This document shows positions 20,425 through 30,593 of a stretch of DNA of 64,000 nucleotides, in pieces; within the stretch, counting starts at the first letter, position 1; each line of letters begins with the position of its first letter. Position numbers and translations under genes: made by a program. The notes under the pieces were generated by a model. The model ran no database searches. It worked only from the letters and a program-made list of their open reading frames with translations, and had not been told where the DNA came from. This DNA is from Semisulcospira habei (taxonomy: Eukaryota; Mollusca; Gastropoda; Semisulcospiridae): positions 177,291,539-177,355,538 of the forward strand of contig BTPG01000005.1 of assembly GCA_036245525.1 (NCBI GenBank), written 5' to 3'.

Positions 20425-20655
20425 GGAGAAATTGAAAAGACTGAAAAGGGTCCATGGCAGGGCCAGCAAGAGACATACATTCTCATGAGCCCCTGCAGGT
20501 GGAGGGGCCGCTCATGAGAATTTATGCCTCTTGCAGAGAGAACAGGCTGGCTGATGAGATGTTCTGTCTTAACCAAAAAGCCGAAATTCAGCTGTCTTGG
20601 ATTTCTGAAGAAGATGAATCAGCCTCCAGGATTGAAGACCGTCACCCATGCCTTT
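20425..20655. mobile_element. CTCATGAG hairpin element, AGCTGAAATTCAGCT subfamily
   Basis: AGCAAGAGACATACATTCTC and GAGAATTTATGCCTCTTGCA form the hairpin. The right flank GCCGAAATTCAGCTGTCTTG and AATCAGCCTCCAGGATTGAA is shared with 54400-54620 and 55880-56105. Confidence 0.75.
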
Positions 20656-20678
20656 GAGAGACTTATTTGGAATTATAT

Positions 20679-20888
20679 TTAACTCATTCAGCCCGGCGCA
20701 GGTATTTCCCAAATTTTGGAGGTGTCATCTAACGATTATGCACCTGTTGCAGGAGATGGATCGACCATAATTCAAGGGCAGTGCCATCTTAGCTTGGCGT
20801 CGACAGGCGCCAAGCTAAGATGGCACTACCCTTGAATTATCATGGTCACCCATCTCCTGCTGTAGTGCGTCAGGGCTGAATGGGTTAA
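20679..20888. mobile_element. TTAA-flanked hairpin MITE, CTTAGCTTGGC subfamily
   Basis: TTAACTCATTCAGCCCGGCG and CAGGGCTGAATGGGTTAA ends. The hairpin is GTGCCATCTTAGCTTGGC around GTCGACAGGC. Confidence 0.85.
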
Positions 20889-21232
20889 AACAAAAAAAAA
20901 AGTATGAAAAAAAGACCAAAAATGAAACCAGGAGAAATCTTGTATCAGCAAGCACCAGGCCCTAATTGTGCCTATGGATATCATACTTTAAGCCTTAACC
21001 GTGGAAGACAGATCTACCATGACTGCTCAAGGGTAGTAGCTGATGGGACTAGTATAATGCAGCGCAAAAACTATAAGTTTCTACCACTGAGCTGTCATGT
21101 TCAATTCATTTCTGCAACTTGCATGAACAGCTTAGCAGTTTATTCTGATATGTCCGGTTATATTATTTTTGTTCAGCATGGAAGAAGAAATTAAGAAAAA
21201 AAAAGTTCAGAAAAAAAGGGAACATCACAGTG
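20889..21232. other. Downstream flank of the host gene, no repeat recognised
   Basis: AT-rich. It carries AATAAA on the minus strand at 21144-21139. A 96-codon plus-strand frame has no recognisable domain. Confidence 0.4.
21139..21144 (-). terminator. Possible polyadenylation signal of the carnosine synthase-like gene
   Basis: TTTATT on the plus strand is AATAAA on the minus strand, about 310 nt past the stop codon at 21455. A single hexamer in AT-rich DNA is weak evidence. Confidence 0.3.
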
Positions 21233-21450
21233 TACAGGTCAGCCTCAGTATATCACAGTACCCAGGAGTCATCAAGTCAGATTTGGTCGACGTCAGCTAT
21301 AGCTGATGGCTGTGCATGGACCAACTAAGGCTGACGCTGGCCTGAGGAACTTCTGCTCACTGGGAATTCCCCTGGGAAACAAAGACCTGCATGCCATATC
21401 CCATACTGCGGTCTATTGGAGTGAACAATAGTGAGGCTGACTTGTACCAG
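21233..21450. mobile_element. MITE with GTACAGGTCAGCCTCA ends, abutting the host stop codon
   Basis: TGTACAGGTCAGCCTCAGTA at the left is inverted as GTGAGGCTGACTTGTACC at the right. The interior carries a GCACAGCTGTGC-type hairpin remnant (GTCGACGTCAGC...GCTGACGCTGGC). The right end stops about 5 bp before the TAA stop of the gene on the opposite strand, so this element supplies the start of the 3' UTR if the gene is transcribed. Confidence 0.7.
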
Positions 21451-21454
21451 GGAT

Positions 21455-22029
21455 TTAGATGAGGATGAAGTCCTGCAGAAGATACTCCAGTGTTTCATCC
21501 GTCTCCAGCCCCAGAGCCTGACAGGTGCCCACAAGTTTGGCGCGAGCTGCCTCTAAAGTGGGACCGTGCACCGAGAGGCTGGCAAAAGGCTCCTCAAATG
21601 AGCGGTGGTCCTGCTTCTCTGGGTCTGCATCTAGCTGGATGAAGAGGATGGACCCTTCCTTTTCCATGCGGCGCAGGTGCTCGATGCAGGCGGTGGTGGC
21701 CAGGGCTTTCTCGTGGCGTGATGGATACAGCATGAGCCCCATCAGCTGCCCGACATTCTCTCGTGCCTGACAGCAGGTATAACCAGTCACGGGGCTGTTG
21801 CATGCCACGGGTCGCACACCGCATGCTGCCATCATAGCCAGGTGGAAGATGTCAACATGGTAGATACGCTTGACCCACTCACGCAGATAGAAGCCACCCA
21901 TGCGTGCGTTGATCTCAATGAGGCGTGGGCCGCGGGGTGTCATCATCATCTCCACATTAAAAACACCCGTGATCAGACCCAGGCTTCGACAGCATGACTC
22001 GGCCGCTGAGATCAGGATTCGCTCCTCCT
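21455..22029 (-). CDS. CARNS1: Carnosine synthase 1-like, terminal exon (ATP-grasp C-terminal part)
   Basis: This exon encodes about 190 residues of the C-terminal end of an ATP-grasp ligase. Members of the CARNS1 family join beta-alanine (or GABA) to L-histidine with ATP. The key block LIEINARMGGFYLREWVK contains the Glu and Asn expected to bind Mg-ATP. GLITGVFNVEMMMTPRGPR before it and VDIFHLAMMAACGVRPV after it follow the family pattern as I know it. The acceptor TTTTTCCACAG precedes 22029; the first two bases complete a codon opened by G at the end of the previous exon. TAA at 21457-21455 ends the frame. A MITE begins within 5 bp of the stop. The neighbouring intron is about 23.8 kb and full of retroelements. 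Confidence 0.9.
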
Positions 22030-22792
22030 CTGTGGAAAAACAAAGCAAACATGAGAAATAAAATGCTTTGTCTCGATTCAGACGTGACATCATATAAGAA
22101 CAATGAAGGAAGGGAAGTTTGACCAAAACATCAAAGTCGCATGAAGATAGGCAAGTCGCTGTTTTGTTCAACATAATAGCAAAAAAGAAAGGCAAAGCCC
22201 TTATGGCTCACGTGTAAGACCGATCCACACTTGTTTGACAATAAGTAAAGGGATGGCTTCTGCACTAACAAAATCCATGTTTTCTCAAAATTTAATCAGT
22301 TTTTACACATCTGTTAAACCCCCATGACCACTGACCTTTGTGATCAGTCGACTAAATTAGGATACATAGGAAGGTGTTATCATCAGATACCTTTGTGCCA
22401 AATTTGATTGAAAAGTTTGCAAAAATGTTGATAATAATTACATTTATTGGCATTTTATACACATTTGTCGACCTCTTGTGACCCTTGACTTTTTCCGAGG
22501 GGTCATCCAAATTAGTATGCATAGATAGGTCTTACCATGAGGTATCTCTGTAGCAAGTTTGAGTTTGAAGTTGTCAATAGTAATTGATAAAAAACGTTTC
22601 TTGTCAAAATAAGGCTATTTTTTTGCCTATTTCCTGAGCTCTTGTGACCCTTGACCATTCCGAGGGGTCATCCAAATTAGTATGCATAGATAGGGCCTAA
22701 AATCAGGTATCTCTGTAGCAAGTTTGGGTTTGGAGTTGTGAATAGTAATTGAGAAAAAACATTTCTTGTCAAAATATGGCTATTTTTTTACC

Positions 22793-23184
22793 AATCCAGA
22801 CCTCTCTCTCTCTTCCCCCTTTCTCTCTCTCTTCCCTTTCCCCCTCCCCTTCCCCCGCCCCTTTTGTCTTTCTCTCCCCCCACACCCGGTTTTTTTTTTT
22901 TTTTTTTTTTTTTTTTTGAGTTACCCTTGAAGATGGTTTCACAACTACCTACTCTCCTCTTATACCATTATTCTCTTACTGAATTTGATTATTTGCTTTG
23001 TTTCATCGATATTCCTTGTTGTGTACCATGCTAAATGCTGGGGTTTTTTTTCCCGGGGTCCTCCCGTTTTTCCCCGAGGTAGTCCTCAACTCGATGGTGA
23101 TATAAGGTTTGCCTTCGGGTTGGTGTTTAGCTGGCTCTGTGTATTAGACACTCAGCCTACTTCGTGCCCAAGGGTACTCCCCGT

Positions 23185-23218
<34 letters not shown>

Positions 23219-23590
23219 CCCCTCTCTCTCTCTCTCTCTCTCGCTGTCTCTCTCTCTCTCTCCCCGGCCTCACACACGCGCATTTACTTTTGCTCGCTCC
23301 TGCGCGCGCTTACACACACTCTTGTCTCTCGTGTTTAGTTTCTCTCGGAGTCTTTCTCTTACGATTTTTTTCTTTGACGTCATTTTTACTTTTGTTCTTC
23401 CTTTCCTTTTCTTTTCTTTTTCTTTTTACGTCACCTTCAGTTGCCACATTCCTTCTGCATCTGAAGATAAGTAGCAAATAATGTCTCTGTTTGTTTGTCT
23501 ATTTTGACAAAGGGTATTTACCCGAAATATTAATAAATTGTGTTGTACCGTTTTTTCTAAGCGTGTTTCTTTCTCCGTTGGGTACTTCTT
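22793..23590. mobile_element. Insertion of about 800 bp inside R1
   Basis: R1 sequence stops at GGCTATTTTTTTACC and resumes at TTTTTACCTGTTTCCTGAGC. The insert contains CT-rich runs (22798-22880 and 23188-23262), a poly-T run (22890-22917), and at its right end an inverted copy of the repeat at 10524-10675. No coding domain is seen. The superfamily is unknown. Confidence 0.6.
23440..23586 (-). repeat. Dispersed repeat, inverted copy of 10524-10675
   Basis: GACAAAGGGTATTTACCC, GAAATATTAATAAATTGTGT and TTTCTTTCTCCGTTGGGTAC are the reverse complement of the copy at 10.5 kb. Confidence 0.8.
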
Positions 23591-24680
23591 TTTATTTTTT
23601 TACCTGTTTCCTGAGCTCTTGTGACCCTTGATTTTTCAGAGGGGTCATCCAAATTAGTATGCATAGATAGGTCTTACCATCAGGTATCTCTGTAGCAAGT
23701 TCAGGTTTGAAGATGTGAATAGTATTTTAGAAAAAACATCTATTGTCAAAGTATGGCGATTTTGGGCCTATTTCTTGAGCTCTTGTGACCCTTGACCTTT
23801 CTGAGGGATCAACCAAATTAGTATGCATAGAAAGGTCTTACCATCAGGTATCTTTGTACTAAGTTTGGGTTTGAAGTTGTGAATAGTATTTGAGAAAAAA
23901 AATCTTTTGTCAAATATGGCTATTTTGGACCTATTTCCGGAGCTCTCATGACCCTTGACCTTTTCGAGGGATCAACCAAATTAGTATGCATAGATAGGTC
24001 TTACCATCAGGTATTTCTGTAGCAAGTTCGGGTTTGAAGATGTGAATAGTATTTGAGAAAAAACATCTATTGTCAAAGTATGGCAATTTTGGGCCTATTT
24101 CTTGAGCTCTTGTGACCCTTGACTTTTCTGAGGGATCAACCAAATTAGTATGCATAGAAAGGTCTTACCATCAGGTATCTTTGTACTAAGTTTGGGTTTG
24201 AAGTTGTGAATAGTATTTGAGAAAAAAAAAATGTTTTGTCAAATATGGCTATTTTGGACCTATTTCCGGAACTCTTATGACCCTTGACCTTTTCGAGGGA
24301 TCAACCAAATTAGTGTGCGTATAAAGGTCTTACCATCAGGTATCTTTGCACCAAGTTTGAGTTTGAAGTTGTGAATAGTATTGGAGAGAAAATAAATTAT
24401 GTCCAAAAATAGCTATTTTTGATATATTTCCTGATCCCCTGTGACCTTGTACCTCGATCTCTGTACCAAGTTTGGGTTTGAAGTTGTGAATAGTGTTTGA
24501 GAAAAAAATAATCTTTTGTCAAAATATGGTTATTTTTTTACCTATTTCCCGATCTCTTGTGACCCTTGACCTTTGTGAGGGATCAACAAAATTAGCATGG
24601 ATCTTAATACCAGGTCTTAATACCAGATATCTTTGTACTATGTTTAGGCTCCAATTTGTGAATAGTATTTGAGAAAAATT

Positions 24681-24885
24681 CATTTTTCTTTAAAAGGTAT
24701 TTTTTCGAAAAATACTTACCGATGACATGACTACTAGGAGTGTCCACTCCTTGCTCAATTCTAGCCTAAGAACCCGTTGTGTGAACACAACCCGGGAGGC
24801 ACTCGGGGAACCCCCAGAGGGACCGAGAGTTGTCTCCCGCTCCTACCCACCAGCCCTATTCACCTGTGAACTCCAGTCACGAATT
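24681..24885 (-). repeat. Element A, inverted terminal repeat at the 3' side
   Basis: The extreme end TTCATTTTTCTTTAAAAGGT + ATTTTTTCGAAAAATAC differs from the other terminus. From TTACCGATGACATGACTACT inward, about 165 bp are the exact inverse of the repeat at 36958-37123. Confidence 0.9.
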
Positions 24886-24928
24886 AGGCTCACCAGCGGC
24901 AAGCGGGGCAGGTGGGAGGGTCCTTCGA

Positions 24929-25024
24929 GTCATGTCATCGGTAAGTATTTTTCGAAAAAATACCTTTTAAAGAAAAATGAATTTGTTTCTTCAAAAACAT
25001 TACCGATGACATGACTACTAGGAG
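24929..25024 (-). repeat. Element A, internal complementary region (ICR)
   Basis: The left half (AGTCATGTCATCGGTAAGTA to AAAGAAAAATGAA) is the inverse of the element's left terminus. The right half (TTTGTTTCTTCAAAAACATT + ACCGATGACATG) is the inverse of its right terminus. The ICR therefore equals the inverted joint of the two ends, as in DIRS1, where it is thought to template a circular intermediate. Equivalent ICRs are at 31026-31122 (B), 37398-37492 (C), 48246-48345 (D) and 56793-56885 (E). Confidence 0.9.
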
Positions 25025-25122
25025 AATGCCGAACAGGATGAGGGTGCCGCACCAGAAGGTTTTCTCTAGGCCATGGCCCCCTCCTCTCCTTCGACACTCC
25101 GAACTCCCTAGTGGGTGCGTAC

Positions 25123-26181
25123 CTACGGCGCCTGTGGCGCCGGGAGGGAGTGTTGTGCCGCCGTGAGGTCCCCCACCAAGGCGAGGTTGTCTCGCTGCCC
25201 TGCCAGATCCCGTAGATAGAAGCGGGCGAAAGTAGATTCTGATCGCCAGCCCACCGCAGCCACGATGTCTTTGACAGAGCAGTTCCTGTCGAAGGCTACG
25301 CTCGTGGCCATGGCCCGTACTTCGTGCGCCCGAATCTTTAGGCTCTTCGCTCCCTGTGGGGAGAGATCGACATATGCTGAGCGAATCACCCAGCGTAGCC
25401 AGGAAGAGACTGTCTGTGCTGTAATGTCGTTTCTTCCGGGTTTTAAAGGTAGGAAGAGGCGTGAGCGTCCCCTCCGGACGGCTCTGGTTCGGCGCAAGTA
25501 CACTCTGAGGGCTCGTACAGGATCTTGTTGCCTGGTCTCTTTGGGGAAGTCTTTCCCGCGTAACGGTCGTAAGGTGATAACCTGTGGTGCCGTCAGTGGA
25601 GACCTAGTCTTGGCAATGAAGGCAGGGTCGGTCACAAGTTGGACCGAATGATCAGCTCGAAATTGCAGGCATGTAGGCCGGGCTGATAGAGCGTGTATCT
25701 CGCTTACTCGTGCCGTGGTGGCAAGCGCCAGCAGGAAGCAGGTCTTCCGCGTCACATCAGCAAGACTGGCCAGCGGTAGTGGTTCGAAACGTGGTGAGTT
25801 CAGCCAGGTAAGAACCCATGGCAAATCCCAGTGGGGAAGTAGTGAGCGAGAGGCAGGCCTTTGTAGTCCAAAGTGTGACATAAGATCTGCTAGGTCCTTA
25901 CATGCACCGGGATCCGCGCGGCCGAGATGCCGGTAGGTGTCGGCAATCATCGAGAGATATCCCCGAATGGTAATAGGGGCCAGTCCTAGGTCTCCGAAGA
26001 GCCAGAGGAAGAAGTCCGCAAGTTGGGGGTTTGTCAGTTCGGTGGGGGAGAGACGACGGTCGCTGCACCAGGCACAGAGTACCCTCCATTTTCCCTCATA
26101 GATACGTCTAGTCGAGGGCTTGCGGGCTGTAGCGATCGCTTCCACTGCAGCACCCGAGAAGCCTCTAGTGGAGAGGGCTTG
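25123..26181 (-). CDS. Element A tyrosine recombinase
   Basis: About 352 residues make a phage-integrase-type recombinase, which in DIRS elements integrates a circular DNA intermediate without a target-site duplication. The N-terminal core-binding half includes KPSTRRIYEGKWRVLCAWC and TIRGYLSMIADTYRHLGR. Catalytic residues can be placed: Arg in TARVSEIHAL, His and Arg in AHEVRAMATS, a Trp in AVGWRSESTF where many relatives have His, and the Tyr nucleophile in FARFYLRD. The frame stays open far upstream (to 27573), but that part is the shadow of the RT frame. The domain overlaps the RT-RNase H frame by about 150 bp in another frame, so the start mechanism (frameshift, reinitiation or splicing) is unclear. 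Coordinates give the domain, not a proven start. Confidence 0.9.
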   Translation of the reverse strand, partial: QALSTRGFSGAAVEAIATARKPSTRRIYEGKWRVLCAWCSDRRLSPTELTNPQLADFFLWLFGDLGLAPITIRGYLSMIADTYRHLGRADPGACKDLADLMSHFGLQRPASRSLLPHWDLPWVLTWLNSPRFEPLPLASLADVTRKTCFLLALATTARVSEIHALSARPTCLQFRADHSVQLVTDPAFIAKTRSPLTAPQVITLRPLRGKDFPKETRQQDPVRALRVYLRRTRAVRRGRSRLFLPLKPGRNDITAQTVSSWLRWVIRSAYVDLSPQGAKSLKIRAHEVRAMATSVAFDRNCSVKDIVAAVGWRSESTFARFYLRDLAGQRDNLALVGDLTAAQHSLPAPQAP

Positions 26182-28253
26182 CCGCACAACCTCCAGGCGT
26201 GTAGCAGTAAGCGTTCCGGACAAGGGTGGAACAGCGCCTGACGTGGCTGCTTGAGCATAGTGCGGGGCGTGGGGAGCAGTAGAGGAGGGTGAGTGGCGAG
26301 GCTGATCAGGTCGGTGGACCAGGAACGAGACCAAGCGAACGGGGCGACCAGGAGCAGGATCGAATTGGTTCCTCGCAGCTTTAGGAGGACGTTGGGAACA
26401 AGGACTGTCGGGGGAAAGGCGTACGCTATGAGTCCGTCCCAGGGAATGGATAAGGCGTCGACCGCCCAAGCCAGGGGATCCGGTACTGGGGATACGAAGA
26501 GGGGAAGCTGGTGATTCCACCTCGTGGCGAACAGGTCCACCATCGGGGTCTCCCAGTGAGAGCAAATGATCCGGAAAATGTCCTGGCGTAGCGTCCATTC
26601 CGTGTGAATGAGCTGTCCTCGACGAGATAGGGAGTCCGCCAAAACATTCAGGCGACCGGGGATATGGCGAGTGCTGAGAGTCAGATCGCGGTCCTCGCAC
26701 CATCGCATCAATCGGAACAGTAGCATGCAAAGATCGGGTGAATGAGTTCCTCCCTGCTTCTGTATATACGCTACCACTGTCGAGTTGTCCGAAAGGACGA
26801 GAAGTTGCTGGTGCCTGAGTTGCTCCTCCCAAACGATGATGGCCTGCCACACCGCTTGCAGTTCCAACCAGTTGCTGTGTTTGTCCGCAAACTCCGGAGG
26901 CCAGAGGCCGGACGTCGTGGAGAACTGAGGAAGCAGGTGGGCTCCCCAACCAGCCCGACTCGCGTCGACACACAGGGAGAGGTGAGGGGATGGAGAGGAA
27001 ATGGGGACTCCCAGAGTCAACCAAGCTCTGTCGGTCCACCGTAAGAGGTGGGGGCGTACCAGTGGGGACACGGGGACAATCGTGGTCAAGTCGCCCGAGG
27101 AGGGACGCCAGAGCAGTAGGAGATGAAGTTGTAGCGGTCGGGAGTAGAGACGCCCGAGGGGGATAAGATCCGCTGCTGTGTTGATCAGGCCCAGAAGCTG
27201 AAGCCAGACCCTGGCGGGGGCTGCCTGTTGCTGATCTACCAACGCGGCGAGGGCGGATAACTTCACAATCCGTTTCTCTGGCAAGAGTACCCTGTTGCGG
27301 TCCGTGACAAACTCCATGCCCAGGTGGATGAAGTGGCGCGCAGGAGTGAAGTCCGACTTTCCGGTGTTGACCAGGAATCCCAACCGGTAAAGCAGCCGTA
27401 AGAGGGCGTCCCTGTCTGCCACAAGCGCGGTCTCCACCTGATTTCTCAAGAGTAGGTCGTCGAGATAATTTGACGTCGGACTGGACGACGACTGCCTCGC
27501 CTTGGCCATTACAGCATCCATGATGCGGGTGAAGGCCCAGGGGCTGAGGTCGAGACCGAACGGAAGGGCGCAAAACTGGTAAATCACTCCTTCAAACGCG
27601 AAGCGCAGGTACTTCCTGGCAGACGAGTGCATGGGAACATGTAGGTAGGCGTCGGACAGATCTAAACTGACCGCGTAGTCCATGGGTTGAACTGCCGCCC
27701 GAAGGGCCCTTGTCGTCTCCATCCGAAAGGAAGGGGCCGCGATGAAGGCGTTCAGCGCCGACAGATCTATGACTGGCCGCCACTTGCCGCCGGGTTTGGG
27801 CACCACAAACAGTCGGCTGTAAAAGGCGGGCGAGTCCGGACGCTGCACTATCTCTGTGGAATGCTTTGACAGGAGAGCCGCGACTTCTCCTCGCAGAGCG
27901 GCGGCCTTGAGGACGTCGGACGGCACCTCTGTCCAAAGTGGAACGGAGCGCAAAGGCGGAGGAGAGCGGAACGAGATCCGTAATCCTCTGGTGACTACGT
28001 CCAAAACCCAGGGCTCGTCTCGAAACAGCGAGCGCCACTCCTCGCTGAATCGTGCTAGCCTCCCGCCGACTGGAGCCCCAACGACGGTCGGCGGGGGCGG
28101 AAACGGGGACAAGTCAGGTGGCCCGCCCGCGCCCAGGGCGACAGGCGGGACGGGGCCAGGCGGGGGTAGGGGCGCTAGCTGGGCCAGGGCGACGGAAGGA
28201 CGGGCGACGGCGCGGCGCAGCTGGTGGCGGGGCAGACGGGTCCGAGGTGACAT
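26034..28253 (-). CDS. Element A reverse transcriptase-RNase H (ORF2)
   Basis: This 739-residue frame encodes the polymerase that copies the element RNA. The RT catalytic Asp residues lie in SLDLSDAYLHVPMH (about 198 and 201) and NYLDDLLL (about 265-266). RLFVVPKPGGKWRPVIDLS precedes them and ALPFGLDLSPWAFTRIMD lies between. RNase H follows with Asp in CVDASRAGWGAHL (about 430), Glu in NWLELQAVWQA (464), Asp in LVLSDNSTVVAYIQKQGG (489) and Asp in IPGRLNVLADSLSR (540). There is no protease or integrase. The first Met lies about 140 bp inside the end of ORF1 in a different frame, so ORF2 may need a frameshift or reinitiation. The Pro-rich leader (residues 20-60) has no fold that I can name. Confidence 0.93.
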   Translation of the reverse strand: MSPRTRLPRHQLRRAVARPSVALAQLAPLPPPGPVPPVALGAGGPPDLSPFPPPPTVVGAPVGGRLARFSEEWRSLFRDEPWVLDVVTRGLRISFRSPPPLRSVPLWTEVPSDVLKAAALRGEVAALLSKHSTEIVQRPDSPAFYSRLFVVPKPGGKWRPVIDLSALNAFIAAPSFRMETTRALRAAVQPMDYAVSLDLSDAYLHVPMHSSARKYLRFAFEGVIYQFCALPFGLDLSPWAFTRIMDAVMAKARQSSSSPTSNYLDDLLLRNQVETALVADRDALLRLLYRLGFLVNTGKSDFTPARHFIHLGMEFVTDRNRVLLPEKRIVKLSALAALVDQQQAAPARVWLQLLGLINTAADLIPLGRLYSRPLQLHLLLLWRPSSGDLTTIVPVSPLVRPHLLRWTDRAWLTLGVPISSPSPHLSLCVDASRAGWGAHLLPQFSTTSGLWPPEFADKHSNWLELQAVWQAIIVWEEQLRHQQLLVLSDNSTVVAYIQKQGGTHSPDLCMLLFRLMRWCEDRDLTLSTRHIPGRLNVLADSLSRRGQLIHTEWTLRQDIFRIICSHWETPMVDLFATRWNHQLPLFVSPVPDPLAWAVDALSIPWDGLIAYAFPPTVLVPNVLLKLRGTNSILLLVAPFAWSRSWSTDLISLATHPPLLLPTPRTMLKQPRQALFHPCPERLLLHAWRLCGKPSPLEASRVLQWKRSLQPASPRLDVSMRENGGYSVPGAATVVSPPPN

Positions 28254-30154
28254 GTTTACGCGCCCGCAAGGAGCGCCCCAGGGCCGTGCGGGCGGGAGGA
28301 AAGCGTTGCTTGACAGTCTTGCGAGGCCAACGGTCAGAGTTGGAGTCCTTCACCGTCTGCCAAGTATCCCCGAAGAGCAGGGACCCTCCCAGAGGGGCCC
28401 GACGTAGCTGGGTACTCAGGTCGACTGGCATTCCACTGCAAGCCTGTAGGACGGCGTCACGTCGCATAAGGTCGCAGTTAGCCGCAGCCGCCATCGCGTT
28501 AACCGATGAGTGATAAGCTGCGCGGTTCCCAGCCTCCGCCATGACTAGTAGGTCTCCCAGGAGGGGAGACAGAGTAGGCTGCCAAGCTTCCTCGAGACGC
28601 CGGATGAAAGCCTGAGTCAGTAAGTCCAAGAAACCGGAGCAGGCGAGCGTGTTCTGGACCAGCGACGCCGTCCTATCCAGTCCCCGTGGGAAGGACCGTT
28701 TCAGCATAGATGCCCCTCCGGCTTGCATCAGAGCGGCGGGATCCACGGGAGGCAGCGGGCAGAGGAACGACTGTGAATGGCCGGCGTACCAATCCTGTTG
28801 AAACGCGATGTCCAGAGCGGAAGGCCATCTCCCGTCTGCGAAGAAGTCCGAGTTCCGAGTCTCCGAAAGCAGGTGAGACGAGAAAGCGTCCCGCAGATCT
28901 AAAAAACTGGCCGGCTGAGGGAGGGACTTGAACCTCTTGACAGTCCTATCCGCGTCCACGAAGGCGGAAATCTTCCTCTTCACAGGCGGTGAAGCCGGAC
29001 AAACATCCTCAGGTAAGGCGGTGGCGATGAGCTTGGCAGCTCCGTCCAGCGCCAGCCGCGTGTCCATCCGGGTAGAAGAAACCTGTCTGACGGAGGCCGA
29101 CACACTGGAAGCCGAAGAGGCAGAAGCTGAAGAACGGCTGAGGCCTCCGAGTAACCAGTCCGAAGAATCCTCCGGCGCCAAACTGAGGGTGTCGAAGTCC
29201 CGCTGTCCGGAAACCGGCGACCGAAGAGGGCGACGAGGGCTCCGAGGCCGGGAATCCCGTTGACGGAGAACCGCAGCGGACGAAGACTCCCTCCGCAGCG
29301 GAGAGCGGTAGTCTGTACGACGCGGTGAGGGTCTCCTGTGTGCCGAGGGCGGATCCCGACGAGGAGAACGGCTGCGACGAGAGGGAACGGAGCGGTGAGG
29401 ACAAGGAAGGGGGGAAGTGGCCGGTCGCTGGGAAGAGGGACGGGACGAACGGGAGTCCAAACGAGAAGGGGAACGCGAAGAGGGGGAAAACCGTCTGCGG
29501 CGAGGGGAGTCCCGATGCGACGAGCGATGAGAAGAGAAGGTCCTCCTACGATCGTGCGAAGGAGAGCGGAAACGTCGAGCAGAAACCCCGTGTCTACGTT
29601 CTTCACAACCAGGAGGCTCCAGACGAGTGCAAGTGTGTCTCTCTGAACCAGGCTCTTGGGAGAGGCGGGTTACTGGCCGGCCAGGGGACCTCCAGCGGGA
29701 TCCCGGCGGCTTCCTCAGAGACGAGTGGGGAACGATGGTGAAGGAGGGACGCCACGAGCGTCCCACCAAACCAGGCTCTTGGGAGAGGCGGGTTCTTTCC
29801 ACCAACTGTGTCCGGGCCGCTCTCGAACGGAGGCGGTCTTGACGGGTCGAACTCCCACTCCGTGCACTAGTCCCTTGATTACTCAGTGGCGTTATCTGCG
29901 TCGGATCCCGTTGGTCTCGCACGTCCGGTGCCGGGGGCACAGCGGAAGGCATCTCGGTAAACTTCAAGGTACCCACGAGGGCAGGAGGCTCCCTCCTATA
30001 AAAGTTCCAGAGAGTAGACCACCGCAGTTCCGGCCATGAAGCACAGACGTCACACGTATGGTCGGACGCACACCCAGCGCAGGGGAGACAGACTGCATGT
30101 TTATCCGACGGCCACTGGAAGCCTCCGCATTTTGTGCATGTCATCAGTAGGCCA
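28114..30154 (-). CDS. Element A ORF1 (gag-like), main exon
   Basis: Joined to the 38-nt exon at 30594-30631 it gives 692 codons plus a stop. It starts with a Cys/His cluster: CxxC in MTCTKCGGF, HxxCxxCxxC in KHAVCLPCAGC, then HxCxxC in SDHTCDVC and WPELRWSTLW. This is a likely zinc-binding nucleic-acid contact, present in A, C, D and E. A long Arg/Ser/Pro-rich middle follows. The conserved C-terminal region includes KRFKSLPQPASFLDLRDAF, DWYAGHSQSFLCPLPP and GGSLLFGDTWQTVKDSNSDR. In DIRS elements ORF1 is taken to be a nucleocapsid-like protein; that role is by analogy. The acceptor TGTTGCAG precedes 30154. Confidence 0.8.
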
Positions 30155-30593
30155 CTGCAACACACAAAACATGAAGGCACTCGGGGAGTGTCCACCAAGC
30201 TCCCCGTTAAGCTTTAGGCCCCCAAGCTACAGTGGTGTTATGCACCCAATTAACCAACGTATGGTTCACCTGCCGTCAACATTTATAAAACCACGGCGGA
30301 AGGAAAACAAACCCTGCCGGGACAGGTGAGCATCCAAGCCTCCGTCATCACGCAGGGCGTCTAAACCGTAAGCCTAAATAAGTTAGGCATGGCCTAGGTA
30401 CAGTAACGGAACTCACTCGCATCCGGCAATGGCGCGAAAAGCCCGCCAAAACCGGCGCCAAACATTCTTCAGCTAATCAGGCAACCAACAGAGGCCAAAA
30501 AACCCCACACGAGGGAGAAGCGACGCAAAAGGCAAGCTGCTCGTGCCTGTGCCCCGCCCAGGCAACCAGCCGAGGCCCCTCTAACTACCTTAC
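30155..30593 (-). other. Predicted spliceosomal intron in element A ORF1
   Basis: Donor GAGAG|GTAAGG at 30594/30593 and acceptor GTGTTGCAG|T at 30155/30154 give 439 bp. Removing it joins a short ATG exon to the Cys/His exon in phase. The same site pair exists in D (178 bp) and E (148 bp); C keeps equivalent splice sites (601 bp). Confidence 0.72.

Larger units (their letters stand above)
22188..24680. mobile_element. Element R1, left part: tandem-repeat-bearing element with GGCTCACGTG end
   Basis: It begins near AAGGCAAAGCCCTTATGGCT + CACGTGTAAGACC, followed by GACAATAAGTAAAGGGATGG, as in R2 (43955) and R3 (47424). A tandem array follows with a period of about 164 bp: GAGCTCTTGTGACCCTTGAC, ACCAAATTAGTATGCATAGA, AAGGTCTTACCATCAGGTAT, AGTTTGGGTTTGAAGTTGTG. 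An unrelated insertion lies at 22793-23590. The array is cut at 24680 by retroelement A and resumes at 43693. There is no coding sequence. The layout (unique end, internal tandem repeats, unique end) resembles non-autonomous Helitron-type or MITE-like elements, but the class is not determined. Confidence 0.75.

Noticed and set aside
22985..23481. Leu/Ser-rich open frames that look like membrane or signal sequences
   Set aside because: They read through CT-rich simple repeats inside an inserted element.
25123..27573. Treating the whole 816-codon frame as the recombinase protein
   Set aside because: Only the last ~352 codons have recombinase features; the upstream part is the shadow of the RT-RNase H frame, which carries the catalytic motifs.
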